From: JACKAF01 sp041391485
GTDB lineage: Bacteria > Bdellovibrionota > FAC87 > UBA2466 > JACKAF01
Reading direction: 5' to 3'
DNA: 64,000 nt
Assembly (NCBI GenBank): GCA_041391485.1
Contig: JAWKNY010000001.1
Location: 62,001-126,000, forward strand
The stretch's first letter is position 1; each line of letters begins with the position of its first letter. The notes under the pieces are model-generated. The model had not been told where the DNA came from and did no database searches. It was given only the letters and a program-made list of their open reading frames with translations. Both the position numbers and the translations under genes were made by a program. Shown here one piece after another: positions 33,320 through 42,458 of this stretch.

Positions 33320-33934
33320 GTGACAAAGGCAGACAAGAATTCCATGGGGTTATCTTGGCGAATAGGAGTGGTAGTCGCCGCGGCAAGCGTCATCTTTGCG
33401 CTCGGCCTAAACCTGGCCTTATCGATCATTCTATCGCTCGCCACACTTCTCATCCTTATTCGACGAGAGATTCTTGAAAGTTTGTTTCCCTTACGGGCCT
33501 ATCGTAAGAATTGCCTCTCCGTGCGGGGTTTGGAGAGCGACCCAAAATTCGAGGAGCAGTTTCGCAACGAGCTTGCCGCAGCCATATGCCAGGCTTTCCC
33601 CGAGCACAAACCAACCGCCTGCTGTTGCATCGCGGGCGGGAAGGAGATTTTTGAGGCCACGCTGGTTCTCCACAGCCCAGATGGGCACCTTCAAATTCGA
33701 GTTTCCGGCGAATCGATTTCGGGAGCCACAAGCGAACTACTCGGGCGGGTTCAGCACTACAACGGGGACCCACCCTTCCAGACGCCTAGCTCCGACCTCT
33801 TCCCAAGATGTCGGGGATGCGTCACGAGAAAAGCGCACCGCTTGATAAACCGCAATTATCCGTACCTTAACCCACTCGGGCAGGCGTCAAAATGGGACCA
33901 TTTTTGGACCAGACTTCGCACGCAAACCCATTAG
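33320..33934 (+). CDS. Membrane-anchored protein of unknown function
   Basis: A 204-residue frame from a GTG; the ATG at 33344 (MGLSWRIGVVVAAASVIFAL) is an equally good start. It has a double hydrophobic segment at about 12-46, then a soluble domain with EATLVLHSPDGHLQIRVSGE, which faintly recalls ribosome hibernation factors (S30AE). A short Cys pair (FPRCRGCVTRKAHR) and a basic, Trp-containing tail follow. Family not recognised; the S30AE comparison is weak. Position next to the Fnr regulator suggests a stress or anaerobic role. Confidence 0.55.
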   Translation: MTKADKNSMGLSWRIGVVVAAASVIFALGLNLALSIILSLATLLILIRREILESLFPLRAYRKNCLSVRGLESDPKFEEQFRNELAAAICQAFPEHKPTACCCIAGGKEIFEATLVLHSPDGHLQIRVSGESISGATSELLGRVQHYNGDPPFQTPSSDLFPRCRGCVTRKAHRLINRNYPYLNPLGQASKWDHFWTRLRTQTH

Positions 33935-34012
33935 AACCTAAGAATTTTCTTCTTTTATTGACAGGCGACAACCGGGAGATGTTAATGGTGGGTTAAAGGG
34001 ATTTTCCTAGAA

Positions 34013-34726
34013 ATGCACACGAATGAACAGGGTTGCGAGTCATGTCCGGAGAGATCAGAAGGGATCTTTGCCGACCTTAAGCCGGATGAGCTTGCCCTAA
34101 TTAGTCGGTGCAAGACAACGAACCGGTACAAGAAAAAGCAGGTCATCTTCTACGAAGGTAACGTACCGTACGGGGTGCATTGCGTCAGGAAAGGCAAACT
34201 CAAGCTTTACAGAACAAGCGCGCAGGGCAAGGAACAAGTGGTTCGCTTGGTCCAAGAAGGGGAGGCGATGGGTTTCAAGTCCCTTTTGACCTCCGACAAA
34301 TACAGCCTTACTGCCGAGGTTCTTGAGGACGCCGAGATTTGCTTCTTGGACAAAAGCGCTTTTTTTGAACTCTTGGACCACTCACCAAAGCTCGCTCGAA
34401 ATATGCTGGAAACAGTTTGTCATGAGGTGCGATCCCAAGAAAATACCATCTGCAGTTATTCGCAAAAATCCGTCCGGGAGCGGGTGGCCGAAACCTTGCT
34501 AATTCTAGCGGAAAAGTATGGTCGGAAGAACTCTGACGGCACGATCGAGATAAAGACCCCTCTCAAACGGGAGGACATTGCAACGCTTGCGGGAACCGTA
34601 CTCGAAAGCGCGGTGCGCTATCTTTCTGAATTCAAGAACGACGGCTACATTGATCTCGTGGCCAAAGAGATCAAGATCCTCAAACCAGACAAGCTTCTTG
34701 CCATCACACAGAGCCAGATGGCCTAG
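34013..34726 (+). CDS. Crp/Fnr-family regulator, likely iron-sulphur (Fnr-like)
   Basis: A protein of 237 residues. Four cysteines lie in the first quarter (C8 and C11 in CESC, C33 and C57), a possible [4Fe-4S] ligand set arranged differently from E. coli Fnr. The cyclic-nucleotide-binding fold spans about 25-140 (VIFYEGNVPYGVHCVRKGKL). The helix-turn-helix is LKREDIATLAGTVLESAVRY; its recognition helix has E-S-A-V-R where Fnr has E-x-x-S-R. Fnr-type boxes precede the next two genes and the narK operon, which are its likely targets. Confidence 0.85.
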   Translation: MHTNEQGCESCPERSEGIFADLKPDELALISRCKTTNRYKKKQVIFYEGNVPYGVHCVRKGKLKLYRTSAQGKEQVVRLVQEGEAMGFKSLLTSDKYSLTAEVLEDAEICFLDKSAFFELLDHSPKLARNMLETVCHEVRSQENTICSYSQKSVRERVAETLLILAEKYGRKNSDGTIEIKTPLKREDIATLAGTVLESAVRYLSEFKNDGYIDLVAKEIKILKPDKLLAITQSQMA

Positions 34727-34732
34727 CCGGCC

Positions 34733-34746
34733 TTGACAAAAATCAA
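34733..34746 (+). promoter_or_regulatory. Fnr/Dnr-type box ahead of the sensor-only Crp/Fnr-like gene
   Basis: TTGACAAAAATCAA fits TTGAY-N4-ATCAA. With activation from -41.5, transcription would start near 34781, which makes the ATG at 34800-34803 the correct start of the next gene rather than the in-frame ATG at 34755. Confidence 0.65.
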
Positions 34747-34799
34747 TTCTTTGTTTGATGGCCCGCATCTGTATCTGTGGCGGAAGATGCTATCTACAG

Positions 34800-35150
34800 A
34801 TGATGGGGAAATTACCTGAGAAGAACTCCGAGCTCATTTCCGCAATCAAAAAGCACTGGGATGAACTGATCGACCGGGGACAGATCTTGTCCTATCAGCC
34901 GGACCAGTACCTTTTTTATGAGAATCACAAAGCGCTGGGCGCCTATCTCCTGTGCAAAGGCACTATTGCGCTGGCAAAAGCGGATGACCCTTCATTTAAG
35001 AAAACAATTTCCGCGGAATCCCAGCCCATCATCGGGATGGACTATCTCGTGACCGGGGACACGTACGACTATTCCGCAAAGGCTGTTACCTCGGCTGAAC
35101 TCTGCTACCTGCCAAAGAGCGAAATCTTAAAACTTCTGCCCCCAAAGTAA
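34800..35150 (+). CDS. Stand-alone Crp/Fnr sensor-domain protein without DNA-binding domain
   Basis: A protein of 116 residues starting MMGKLPEKNSELISAIKKHW. The cyclic-nucleotide-binding-type beta roll is complete (QILSYQPDQYLFYENHKALG, AYLLCKGTIALAKADDP, SAELCYLPKSEILKLL), but the sequence stops just where the dimerisation helix and helix-turn-helix of Crp/Fnr proteins should begin. It is not a frameshift: no HTH coding is found downstream, and the next Fnr box follows 22 bp after its stop. It may heterodimerise with or titrate the neighbouring Fnr-like regulator, or bind a ligand alone. Confidence 0.7.
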   Translation: MMGKLPEKNSELISAIKKHWDELIDRGQILSYQPDQYLFYENHKALGAYLLCKGTIALAKADDPSFKKTISAESQPIIGMDYLVTGDTYDYSAKAVTSAELCYLPKSEILKLLPPK

Positions 35151-35172
35151 GCCCCTTGAGCCAGACAGCCCC

Positions 35173-35186
35173 TTGATAAAAATCAA
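35173..35186 (+). promoter_or_regulatory. Consensus Fnr box of the nar-act operon
   Basis: TTGATAAAAATCAA matches the Fnr consensus exactly. With activation from -41.5, transcription would start near 35221, 22 nt before the cytochrome start at 35243. It is the probable main promoter of the long plus-strand run that follows. Confidence 0.8.
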
Positions 35187-35242
35187 GGTTCTGCTTGAAA
35201 AGCGTCATTACCGTTCCCTTTTCGCCCACCTAACATAAAAGC

Positions 35243-36079
35243 ATGAATCGAGAATCCCTCACCTTTGGAAGATGTTTCAGGTTCGCGAGGTTGGTGTTGG
35301 TGGCTTCGACCGTAGCGAGTTCGTGGAGCTTCGCGTTTGATGCCGCCGAAACTTTCGAGAAAAAATGTAGCAGCTGTCACAGTATTGGAGGGGGCGATGA
35401 CGTAGGTCCCGACCTGAAAGGCGTCACCGAGCGACGGGATTCGAAGTGGCTGATTCGCTTCATTCAGGAGTCCCAGACGATTATTCAAAGTGGCGATCCC
35501 GTAGCCGTAGAACTTTTTAACAAGTTCCGGCAAAAGAAAATGCCGGATAATGATCTGGCCGAAGCTGAGGTCTTGCAGCTTCTTGAATTTATCAAGGCGG
35601 GTGGGGCCCCCACAAAAACAAGTGAAAACAAGTCAGCCCTCAAAGCAACTCCGAACGACGTAGAATTGGGAAAAAACCTCTTCTCCGGATCCATGAGGCT
35701 TTCAAAGGGCGGGCCTTCGTGTGTCTCGTGCCATACGGCCGGACAACTCCAATACCTCGGCGGAGGGAGCCTTGGCCCCGATCTCACTCAAGCGTACTCA
35801 AACTACAACGATACTGGGCTTTCAAAGGTGCTTACTAAAATCACCTTCCCAACCATGGCGGAGATCTACGCGGCAAAGCCACTAACGAACGACGAAGTGT
35901 TTCAGATAAAGGCCTTTCTCTATTCAGTTGATAAAACGGGCCCCGTCACTGCCGGCTATCAGAAGAAATTCCTGTTCCTTGGAATCCTAGGCCTCTTCGT
36001 GGGCCTTGGAGTCATCGATTTCTCATGGAGAAGCCGACGACGAAAATCGAGCCGACCCACTGCTGGAGGAAAGTCATGA
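35243..36079 (+). CDS. narC: Di-heme cytochrome c of the nitrate reductase operon (NarC-like)
   Basis: A protein of 278 residues with a signal peptide (LVLVASTVASSWSFA). Two heme-binding motifs lie in separate cytochrome c domains: CSSCH near residue 47 (KKCSSCHSIGGGDDVGPDL) and CVSCH near residue 155 (GPSCVSCHTAGQ). A C-terminal membrane helix (FLFLGILGLFVGLGVIDF) with a basic tail anchors it. A two-domain cytochrome c encoded before narG recalls NarC of Thermus, which carries electrons around the nitrate reductase. Its stop overlaps narG by 4 bp. It has no close E. coli counterpart. Confidence 0.8.
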   Translation: MNRESLTFGRCFRFARLVLVASTVASSWSFAFDAAETFEKKCSSCHSIGGGDDVGPDLKGVTERRDSKWLIRFIQESQTIIQSGDPVAVELFNKFRQKKMPDNDLAEAEVLQLLEFIKAGGAPTKTSENKSALKATPNDVELGKNLFSGSMRLSKGGPSCVSCHTAGQLQYLGGGSLGPDLTQAYSNYNDTGLSKVLTKITFPTMAEIYAAKPLTNDEVFQIKAFLYSVDKTGPVTAGYQKKFLFLGILGLFVGLGVIDFSWRSRRRKSSRPTAGGKS

Positions 36080-39000
36080 GTTGGATTGAAGACATCATCT
36101 CTCCGAAAACACGACAGTGGGAGGAGTTCTATCGAAATCGATTTCAGCACGATAAAGTGGTCCGCTCCACTCACGGTGTGAATTGCACTGGCGGTTGCTC
36201 GTGGCAAATAGCCGTCAAGGACGGCATCGTGACCTGGGAGATGCAGGCCCTCGACTATCCCATTATCGATAAGAAGATCCCAGCGTATGAACCACGAGGC
36301 TGCCAGCGCGGCATCTCGTTCAGTTGGTATCTCTATAGCCCCATCCGAGTGAAATACCCTTATATTCGCGGCTCTCTTCTCGATATTTGGGCAGAGGCCA
36401 AAAAGAAATACTCCGACCCCGTAGAAGCTTGGCGATATATCCAAAAAACCCCGGAACTGCGTTCGCGCTACCAGCGGTCACGCGGAAAGGGAGGGCTTCG
36501 CCGCACCACCTGGGATCAATCGATGGAGATTATTGCGGCAGCCAACATCGCCACGATCAAAGATCACGGCCCGGATCGCATTACTGGGTTTTCACCGATT
36601 CCGGCAATGTCGATGCTGTCCTATGGAGGAGGCTCGCGGTTTCTTCAACTTTTAGGGGGAGTAAATTTAAGCTTTTATGACTGGTACTGCGATCTTCCCA
36701 GTGCCTCTCCCGAAACTTGGGGAGAACAGACCGACGTTGCGGAATCTGCCGACTGGTATCACTCGAAATTCACGGCGATCATGGGGGCAAACCTCAATAT
36801 GACTCGCACGCCGGACTGCCATTTCATGGTCGAAAGTCGGCACAACGGAACGAAAGTGGTGGTGTTTGCGCCCGACTTTAATCAGGTCGCTAAATTTGGA
36901 GATCAATGGGTCCCGGTAAACCCGGGACAGGACGGCGCCTTTTGGATGGCAGTGAATCACGTCATCTTGAAAGAGTTTCATCACGACAAGCCGAGCGCGT
37001 ACTTTCTTGACTACGTGAAACGGTTTTCCGATAGCCCTTTTCTCGTAGAACTTGAAAAGAAGGGCGACTCCTACGTTCCCGGAACTTTCCTACGCGCCGA
37101 TCGGACCGAAAAGTATGCGAAGGAGGAAAAGGGCGATTGGAAGTTCCTCATGTGGGACGCAACTACTCAATCTCCCAAAATGCCAATGGGAAGTATTGGC
37201 CATCGCTGGCAAAAAGAGACTGGCAAATGGAACCTTGAGCTTAAAGACGGCATCGATGGTTCTCCCATCGAACCAGCGCTTACCCTGCTCAATAAATCCG
37301 ACGAAGTTTTCCAAGTCTCCTTCGATGATTTTGTTTCAGAGGAGAAACGCAAGCGCGGCGTTCCCGTTAAATTTATCGAAACTCAAAAAGGTCGGGTACC
37401 CGTGGCGACGGTATACGATCTTTTGATGGCTCAGTACGGAGTGAACCGAGGATTGGAAGGCAATTACCCCACCTCTTACGACGACGCTGACTGTCCGTTC
37501 ACGCCAGCGTGGCAAGAGTCAATCTCAGGCATCTCGAAAGAAACGGTTATCCAGTTTTCCCGGGAGTGGGCAACCACCGCGGATAAAACGCGGGGCAAAT
37601 GTAGCATCATTATCGGAGCCGGTGTGAATCACTGGTACCACGCGAATCTTCTTTATCGAGCTGGGATCAACGCGCTCATTTTTACTGGATGTGTGGGAAG
37701 AAACGGCGGCGGACTCAATCACTATGTGGGCCAGGAAAAGCTTGCCCCCATGGCATCGTGGTCGGCGATTGCGCTGGGAAGAGATTGGATGCCGGGAGTT
37801 CGAGTGCAGAACGCCCCGAGTTGGCATTACATGCATTCCGACCAATGGCGCTATGAGAGACCGTACGACGAAATCAACGCTTCACCCGGGGAACATCCGA
37901 TCACTAAAGGTCATAGCGCCGATCTAAATGCCAAGGCGGTACGTTGCGGTTGGCTGCCTTTTTTCCCGCAGTTTAAAGACAACCCCCTCGATCTGTGTCG
38001 CAAGGCTCAGGAAGCAGGGGCGAAGACAGATGATGAAATAAAGAAGTGGATACTGGACCAAATCACTTCGCGTAAGATCACGCCTGCCATCGAAGACATT
38101 GATGCTCCCGAGAGCTTTCCAAGACTTTGGTACATCTGGCGCGGGAACGCTCTCATGTCGAGTGCCAAAGGGCATGAGTTTTTTCTGCATCATTACCTCG
38201 GAACTCATCATAACCAAATCGCCAAGGAGATGGGCGCAGGGCACGTGAACGAAGTGAAGTGGCATGAGACGGCGCCTACCGGAAAGATGGATCTGATCGT
38301 GGATCTCAACTTCCGTATGGATACCTCGGCCCTCTACTCAGACATTATTCTCCCGGCGGCGTCGTGGTACGAAAAGACTGATCTTAATTCCACCGACATG
38401 CATTCCTATATTCATCCGCTATCGGCGGCGATAGCGCCGGTGTGGGAATCGAAACCGGATTGGGACATTTTCCGGGAAATAACCAAGAAGACCGCCGAAC
38501 TCGCCGAAAAACACCTTCCCGATCCCGTTAAAGACATCATTACCGTACCGCTGCAACACGACACTATCGACGAATTATCTCAACCAAAAATCCAGGACTG
38601 GGCCAAAGGAGAGTGCGATCCAGTTCCTGGGAAGACGATGTACAAGCTCGCGATTGTCGAGCGGGATTACAAAAATCTCTACAATAAGTTTATTTCGTTA
38701 GGACCCTTGGTCAAAAAAGGATTGGGGGCTCATGGAGTCTCCTACGACTGCGCGGACTTCTATGAAGAGATGCTTTCACCGAAGTGGCACACCGTGGAGT
38801 GGGGTGGCGAGAAATATCCTTCGCTCCTGGACGCGATGGATGCGTGCAATGCCGTTCTTTGGTTAGCCCCCGAGACGAACGGTGAACTTGCCTTCCGTGC
38901 TTATAAAGGAATGGAAACGAAGACAGGCCAAAAGCTCACCGACCTGGCTGAAGGAAGTCGAAGCGTTCGGATGCAGTTTAAGGATCTGTTGGCGGCACCC

Positions 39001-39705
39001 AAGCGCCTACTCTCAAGTCCTTGCTGGTCAGGAATCGTCGCGAATGGTCGAACCTACTCCGCATTCACCTATAACGTGGAACGCCAGGTGCCTTGGCGGA
39101 CTCTCACCGGACGCCAGAGTCTTTACCTGGACCACGAAGGTTACCGCGCTTTCGGCGAGCACTTGCCGACTTACAAGCCCAGACCTGCCGTGGACGTGTA
39201 CGGGGATCTCGATGCGACACCGCAAACTAGCCCGGAGGGAGAAGTGCCTTCACTTAGGCTCAACTACCTCACTCCTCACGGGAAATGGCATATTCACTCC
39301 ACCTACGGCGATACGATTCGAATGTTAACTCTTTCTCGTGGTGGTGAACCATTTTGGCTTAGTGAAACGGATGCCACCACTCTAGGGATTGCGGACAATG
39401 ACTGGGTCGAAGTTCACAACGACAACGGGGTCGTTGTAACGAGAGCCTGCGTCAGTGCGCGAATTCCCAAAGGAGTCTGCATCATTTACCACTCTCCTGA
39501 ACGGACCTACTCCGCGCCTAAATCGCCGCTTCGAAAGAAGCGACGGGCGGGGGGACACAATTCGCTCACAAGAGTGCACTTGAAGCCAAATCTCATGCTC
39601 GGTGGGTACGCCCAATTCACTTACCATTTTAACTACTGGGGACCCACGGGTTGCAATCGGGATACCCACATCATGGTACGGCGGCTTGATAAGGTTGAAC
39701 GATAG
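36076..39705 (+). CDS. narG: Respiratory nitrate reductase alpha subunit
   Basis: A protein of 1209 residues starting MSWIEDIISPKTRQWEEFYR (GGAGG upstream; overlaps the cytochrome stop). HGVNCTGGCSW supplies the His/Cys ligands of the FS0 cluster. YDWYCDLPSASPETWGEQTD carries the Asp that binds molybdenum. PRGCQRGISFSWYLYSPIRV is also typical. No Tat signal, so the active site faces the cytoplasm like E. coli NarG and nitrate must be imported by the NarK proteins. It reduces nitrate to nitrite with electrons from NarH and needs Mo-bis-MGD from the moa/moe/mob operon at 59-64 kb. Confidence 0.97.
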   Translation: MSWIEDIISPKTRQWEEFYRNRFQHDKVVRSTHGVNCTGGCSWQIAVKDGIVTWEMQALDYPIIDKKIPAYEPRGCQRGISFSWYLYSPIRVKYPYIRGSLLDIWAEAKKKYSDPVEAWRYIQKTPELRSRYQRSRGKGGLRRTTWDQSMEIIAAANIATIKDHGPDRITGFSPIPAMSMLSYGGGSRFLQLLGGVNLSFYDWYCDLPSASPETWGEQTDVAESADWYHSKFTAIMGANLNMTRTPDCHFMVESRHNGTKVVVFAPDFNQVAKFGDQWVPVNPGQDGAFWMAVNHVILKEFHHDKPSAYFLDYVKRFSDSPFLVELEKKGDSYVPGTFLRADRTEKYAKEEKGDWKFLMWDATTQSPKMPMGSIGHRWQKETGKWNLELKDGIDGSPIEPALTLLNKSDEVFQVSFDDFVSEEKRKRGVPVKFIETQKGRVPVATVYDLLMAQYGVNRGLEGNYPTSYDDADCPFTPAWQESISGISKETVIQFSREWATTADKTRGKCSIIIGAGVNHWYHANLLYRAGINALIFTGCVGRNGGGLNHYVGQEKLAPMASWSAIALGRDWMPGVRVQNAPSWHYMHSDQWRYERPYDEINASPGEHPITKGHSADLNAKAVRCGWLPFFPQFKDNPLDLCRKAQEAGAKTDDEIKKWILDQITSRKITPAIEDIDAPESFPRLWYIWRGNALMSSAKGHEFFLHHYLGTHHNQIAKEMGAGHVNEVKWHETAPTGKMDLIVDLNFRMDTSALYSDIILPAASWYEKTDLNSTDMHSYIHPLSAAIAPVWESKPDWDIFREITKKTAELAEKHLPDPVKDIITVPLQHDTIDELSQPKIQDWAKGECDPVPGKTMYKLAIVERDYKNLYNKFISLGPLVKKGLGAHGVSYDCADFYEEMLSPKWHTVEWGGEKYPSLLDAMDACNAVLWLAPETNGELAFRAYKGMETKTGQKLTDLAEGSRSVRMQFKDLLAAPKRLLSSPCWSGIVANGRTYSAFTYNVERQVPWRTLTGRQSLYLDHEGYRAFGEHLPTYKPRPAVDVYGDLDATPQTSPEGEVPSLRLNYLTPHGKWHIHSTYGDTIRMLTLSRGGEPFWLSETDATTLGIADNDWVEVHNDNGVVVTRACVSARIPKGVCIIYHSPERTYSAPKSPLRKKRRAGGHNSLTRVHLKPNLMLGGYAQFTYHFNYWGPTGCNRDTHIMVRRLDKVER

Positions 39706-39713
39706 GAGAACAA

Positions 39714-41195
39714 ATGGACGTCCGATCACAGATTTCAATCCTGTTTCACCTAGATAAATGCATCGGTTGCCATACCTGCTCGATCGCCTGCAAGAACCTG
39801 TGGACCGATCGCAAGGGCGCCGAATACATGTGGTGGAACAACGTAGAGACGAAACCGGGCACCGGCTTCCCGCATCGTTGGGAGAATCAAGAGGACTACA
39901 AAGGTGGTTGGGTTAAGGAAGGAAATTCAATTGATCTCAAAGGGGCCGGAAAATTTCGAGGGCTGAAAAACATCTTTCACAACCCCAATCTTCCCATCAT
40001 CGACGACTATTACGAACCCTGGACTTATAAGTACGAAGACTTATTCAATGCCCCGGAGGGAAATGATCAGCCGGTAGCACAACCCATCTCCCAAATTACG
40101 GGGAAGGCCATCGAGATAAAGTCGGGGCCTAACTGGGATGATGATCTGGGTGGTTCTCCGCTCTATGCACGAAAAGATCCCAATCTTGAGAAGCTAAACG
40201 CGCAGGAACAGGAGGATCTATTCAAGGTAGAGAAGCTGGTAATGATGTATCTACCGAGAATTTGTAATCACTGCTTAAACCCTTCTTGCGTCGCGAGCTG
40301 CCCCTCTGGGGCCATTTACAAGCGCGGCGAAGACGGCATCGTGCTTATCAACCAAGAAAAATGCCGCGGCTGGCGCATGTGCGTGACGGGTTGTCCTTAC
40401 AAGAAGGTTTTCTACAACTGGTCGACCGGAAAATCCGAAAAGTGCCTGTTGTGTTACCCCAGAATTGAGGCTGGAGAGATCCCCGCGTGCATGCACTCCT
40501 GTGTCGGCAGAATCCGTTACTTAGGCGTTCTGCTCTATGACGCAGATAAGATGAAGGACGTCGTTCATCTGGATGAGGATCAATTGGTCGAAGCCCAGCG
40601 GGACATGATTCTAGACCCCCGCGATCCGAAGGTAATTTACGAGGCGAGAAAGAACGGAATTCACGACAGTGTGATCGAGTCGGCTCAAAAGTCCCCTGTT
40701 TTCCGTTTCGTAAAGGAGTGGAAGATGGGGCTTCCCTTGCATCCGGAGTATCGCACTCTCCCCATGCTCTTTTATGTCCCGCCCCTTCTTCCCATTTTGG
40801 GAAAAATGAATCTCGATGTCTATGACACATCCTGCGCCGATTATTTTTCGACGATTGACAAGGCTCGATTGCCCGTCAAATACCTCGCCTCGCTTTTCAC
40901 CGCCGGAAATGAGGGGATGGTGCGGGAGGTCCTTAAAAAGATGATGGCCGTTAGAATCTACCGACGTTCCGAAACGGTGGGGGATATACAAGGGGCCGAA
41001 ATGGCGTTGAAAGAAGCTGGGCTCACTCGCGCCGTAGCCGAAGACATTTACACACTGACCGCACTTGCGACCTTAGAAGACCGTTTTGTGATTCCGCCAT
41101 CGCATCGAGAAGAAGCCCTCGCAATGGAAGGAATGGAACTAGTGAAGCCTGGAGATCTCGGCTTTGGCTTCCGAGACCGACCGGAGCGGATGTAA
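39714..41195 (+). CDS. narH: Respiratory nitrate reductase beta subunit
   Basis: A protein of 493 residues. Cluster-binding motifs in order: CIGCHTCSIACKNLW (residues 16-30), CNHCLNPSCVASCPSGAIY, then CRGWRMCVTGCPYKK, where Trp replaces one Cys to make the [3Fe-4S] cluster, and KCLLCYPRIEAGEIPAC. These match NarH. It passes electrons from NarI hemes to NarG. It starts 8 bp after narG. Confidence 0.97.
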   Translation: MDVRSQISILFHLDKCIGCHTCSIACKNLWTDRKGAEYMWWNNVETKPGTGFPHRWENQEDYKGGWVKEGNSIDLKGAGKFRGLKNIFHNPNLPIIDDYYEPWTYKYEDLFNAPEGNDQPVAQPISQITGKAIEIKSGPNWDDDLGGSPLYARKDPNLEKLNAQEQEDLFKVEKLVMMYLPRICNHCLNPSCVASCPSGAIYKRGEDGIVLINQEKCRGWRMCVTGCPYKKVFYNWSTGKSEKCLLCYPRIEAGEIPACMHSCVGRIRYLGVLLYDADKMKDVVHLDEDQLVEAQRDMILDPRDPKVIYEARKNGIHDSVIESAQKSPVFRFVKEWKMGLPLHPEYRTLPMLFYVPPLLPILGKMNLDVYDTSCADYFSTIDKARLPVKYLASLFTAGNEGMVREVLKKMMAVRIYRRSETVGDIQGAEMALKEAGLTRAVAEDIYTLTALATLEDRFVIPPSHREEALAMEGMELVKPGDLGFGFRDRPERM

Positions 41196-41197
41196 TT

Positions 41198-41779
41198 ATG
41201 AAAAACACCAACATCTATTCCTATCTTGCCGAAACGCTCTCCTATCCGCAAAGCGAGTACGCAATTACGGTCGCGAAGTGCGCAGACACTCTGAAGGCTG
41301 ATTTCCCCGAAATCAGGCCTTACTTTACCGAGATGTTACAGTTTGCTTCAACATCTGACGCCGCTCGTCTTGAAGAAGCCTACACCAGCACTTTCGACAT
41401 AAACGCCGTTTGTCACCTCGATGTCGGTTATCAGCTTTTTGGTGAGGACTACAAGCGTGGCGCACTGTTAGTTGAACTATCTCGAGTCCAGCGGGAGGCC
41501 GGAGTGCCGGTCGGGACGGAGCTTGCCGACCATTTGCCGGTTCTACTTCGGCTGCTGCCAAAAATGAATGATAGCGAGGAGCGCACGGAACTTGCGCGCC
41601 GATTGCTCCTTCCGGCGATAGAGAAAATGATCGCTAGTTTTCCCGAGACGTCATCGAATGTTTATCGGTCTAGCCTCAGAGTTACGGCCTCCGTCTTGGA
41701 AACCGATTTCGGACCCCGAATCGAATTCCCTGTGCAGCCCGACTACTCGGCTCAGATCGAGGAGGTGATGCATGTTTGA
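41198..41779 (+). CDS. narJ: Nitrate reductase assembly chaperone (TorD/NarJ family)
   Basis: A protein of 193 residues, all helical. It carries the NarJ/TorD motif ADHLPVLLRLLPKM (the family's D-H-x-P) and the Y..TF-type stretch EEAYTSTFDINAVCHLDVGY. It is needed for cofactor insertion and membrane docking of NarGH. It begins 2 bp after narH and overlaps narI by 8 bp. Confidence 0.93.
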   Translation: MKNTNIYSYLAETLSYPQSEYAITVAKCADTLKADFPEIRPYFTEMLQFASTSDAARLEEAYTSTFDINAVCHLDVGYQLFGEDYKRGALLVELSRVQREAGVPVGTELADHLPVLLRLLPKMNDSEERTELARRLLLPAIEKMIASFPETSSNVYRSSLRVTASVLETDFGPRIEFPVQPDYSAQIEEVMHV

Positions 41780-42458
41780 TCTTGCACTTTTTGTCATATT
41801 TCCCTACGTAGCCCTGGTTCTAGAAATAGCAGTCTCTTTCTACCGCTACTTTAGCGGTAGCTATAAGTTTTCCTCCTTGTCGTCGGAATTCCTTGAGGGG
41901 AGAGAGCTTTTTTGGGGCTCGCAGCCGTGGCACTACGGGATACTTTTCGTGCTAGTCGGCCACGTTGTTGGGTTTCTTTTTCCTAAAGAGGTTCTACTCT
42001 TTAATGAGGTTCCCGTGCGGCGCCTCATTCTCGAGGTCACCGCTCTTACGTTTGGATTGATGGCGCTGGTTGGGCTGTTAGTTCTCATCAGGAGGAGATT
42101 TACCAACGATCGCGTTTGGGCCGTGACGGCGAAAATGGATTTGTTTGTTCTCTTTCTGCTGCTTATTCAAACGTTCTCGGGAATCTATATCGCCGTTAAG
42201 TACCGCTGGGGCTCCAGCTGGTACGCAAGCGCGTTAGTGCCTTATTTGCGCTCGCTTTTCGTTCTGAAACCGAATTTGGAATACATCGCGCCGATGCCAT
42301 GGGTGGTGAAGCTACACATCGCTAATGCGTACTGTTTGATCGCGGTATTACCTTTTACCCGGCTTGTTCACTTCTTGGTTCTGCCAGTGTCATACGTGTG
42401 GAGATCGTGGCAGGTCGTTATCTGGAATTGGGATCGGAAGAAGATTCGCAAAGTATGA
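41772..42458 (+). CDS. narI: Nitrate reductase gamma subunit, di-heme cytochrome b
   Basis: A protein of 228 residues with five membrane helices. The four axial histidines are present: PWHYG and VGHVVG in the second helix, LHIANAY and RLVHFLV in the fourth and fifth. It oxidises quinol at the periplasmic face and passes electrons to NarH. Its stop overlaps the start of the pentaheme cytochrome by 4 bp, so translation continues straight into the complex III genes. Confidence 0.95.
   Translation: MFDLALFVIFPYVALVLEIAVSFYRYFSGSYKFSSLSSEFLEGRELFWGSQPWHYGILFVLVGHVVGFLFPKEVLLFNEVPVRRLILEVTALTFGLMALVGLLVLIRRRFTNDRVWAVTAKMDLFVLFLLLIQTFSGIYIAVKYRWGSSWYASALVPYLRSLFVLKPNLEYIAPMPWVVKLHIANAYCLIAVLPFTRLVHFLVLPVSYVWRSWQVVIWNWDRKKIRKV

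Noticed and set aside
33958..33972. TTGACAGGCGACAA before the Fnr-like gene
   Set aside because: The right half departs from ATCAA at more than one base, and the spacing to the start codon is too short for activation.
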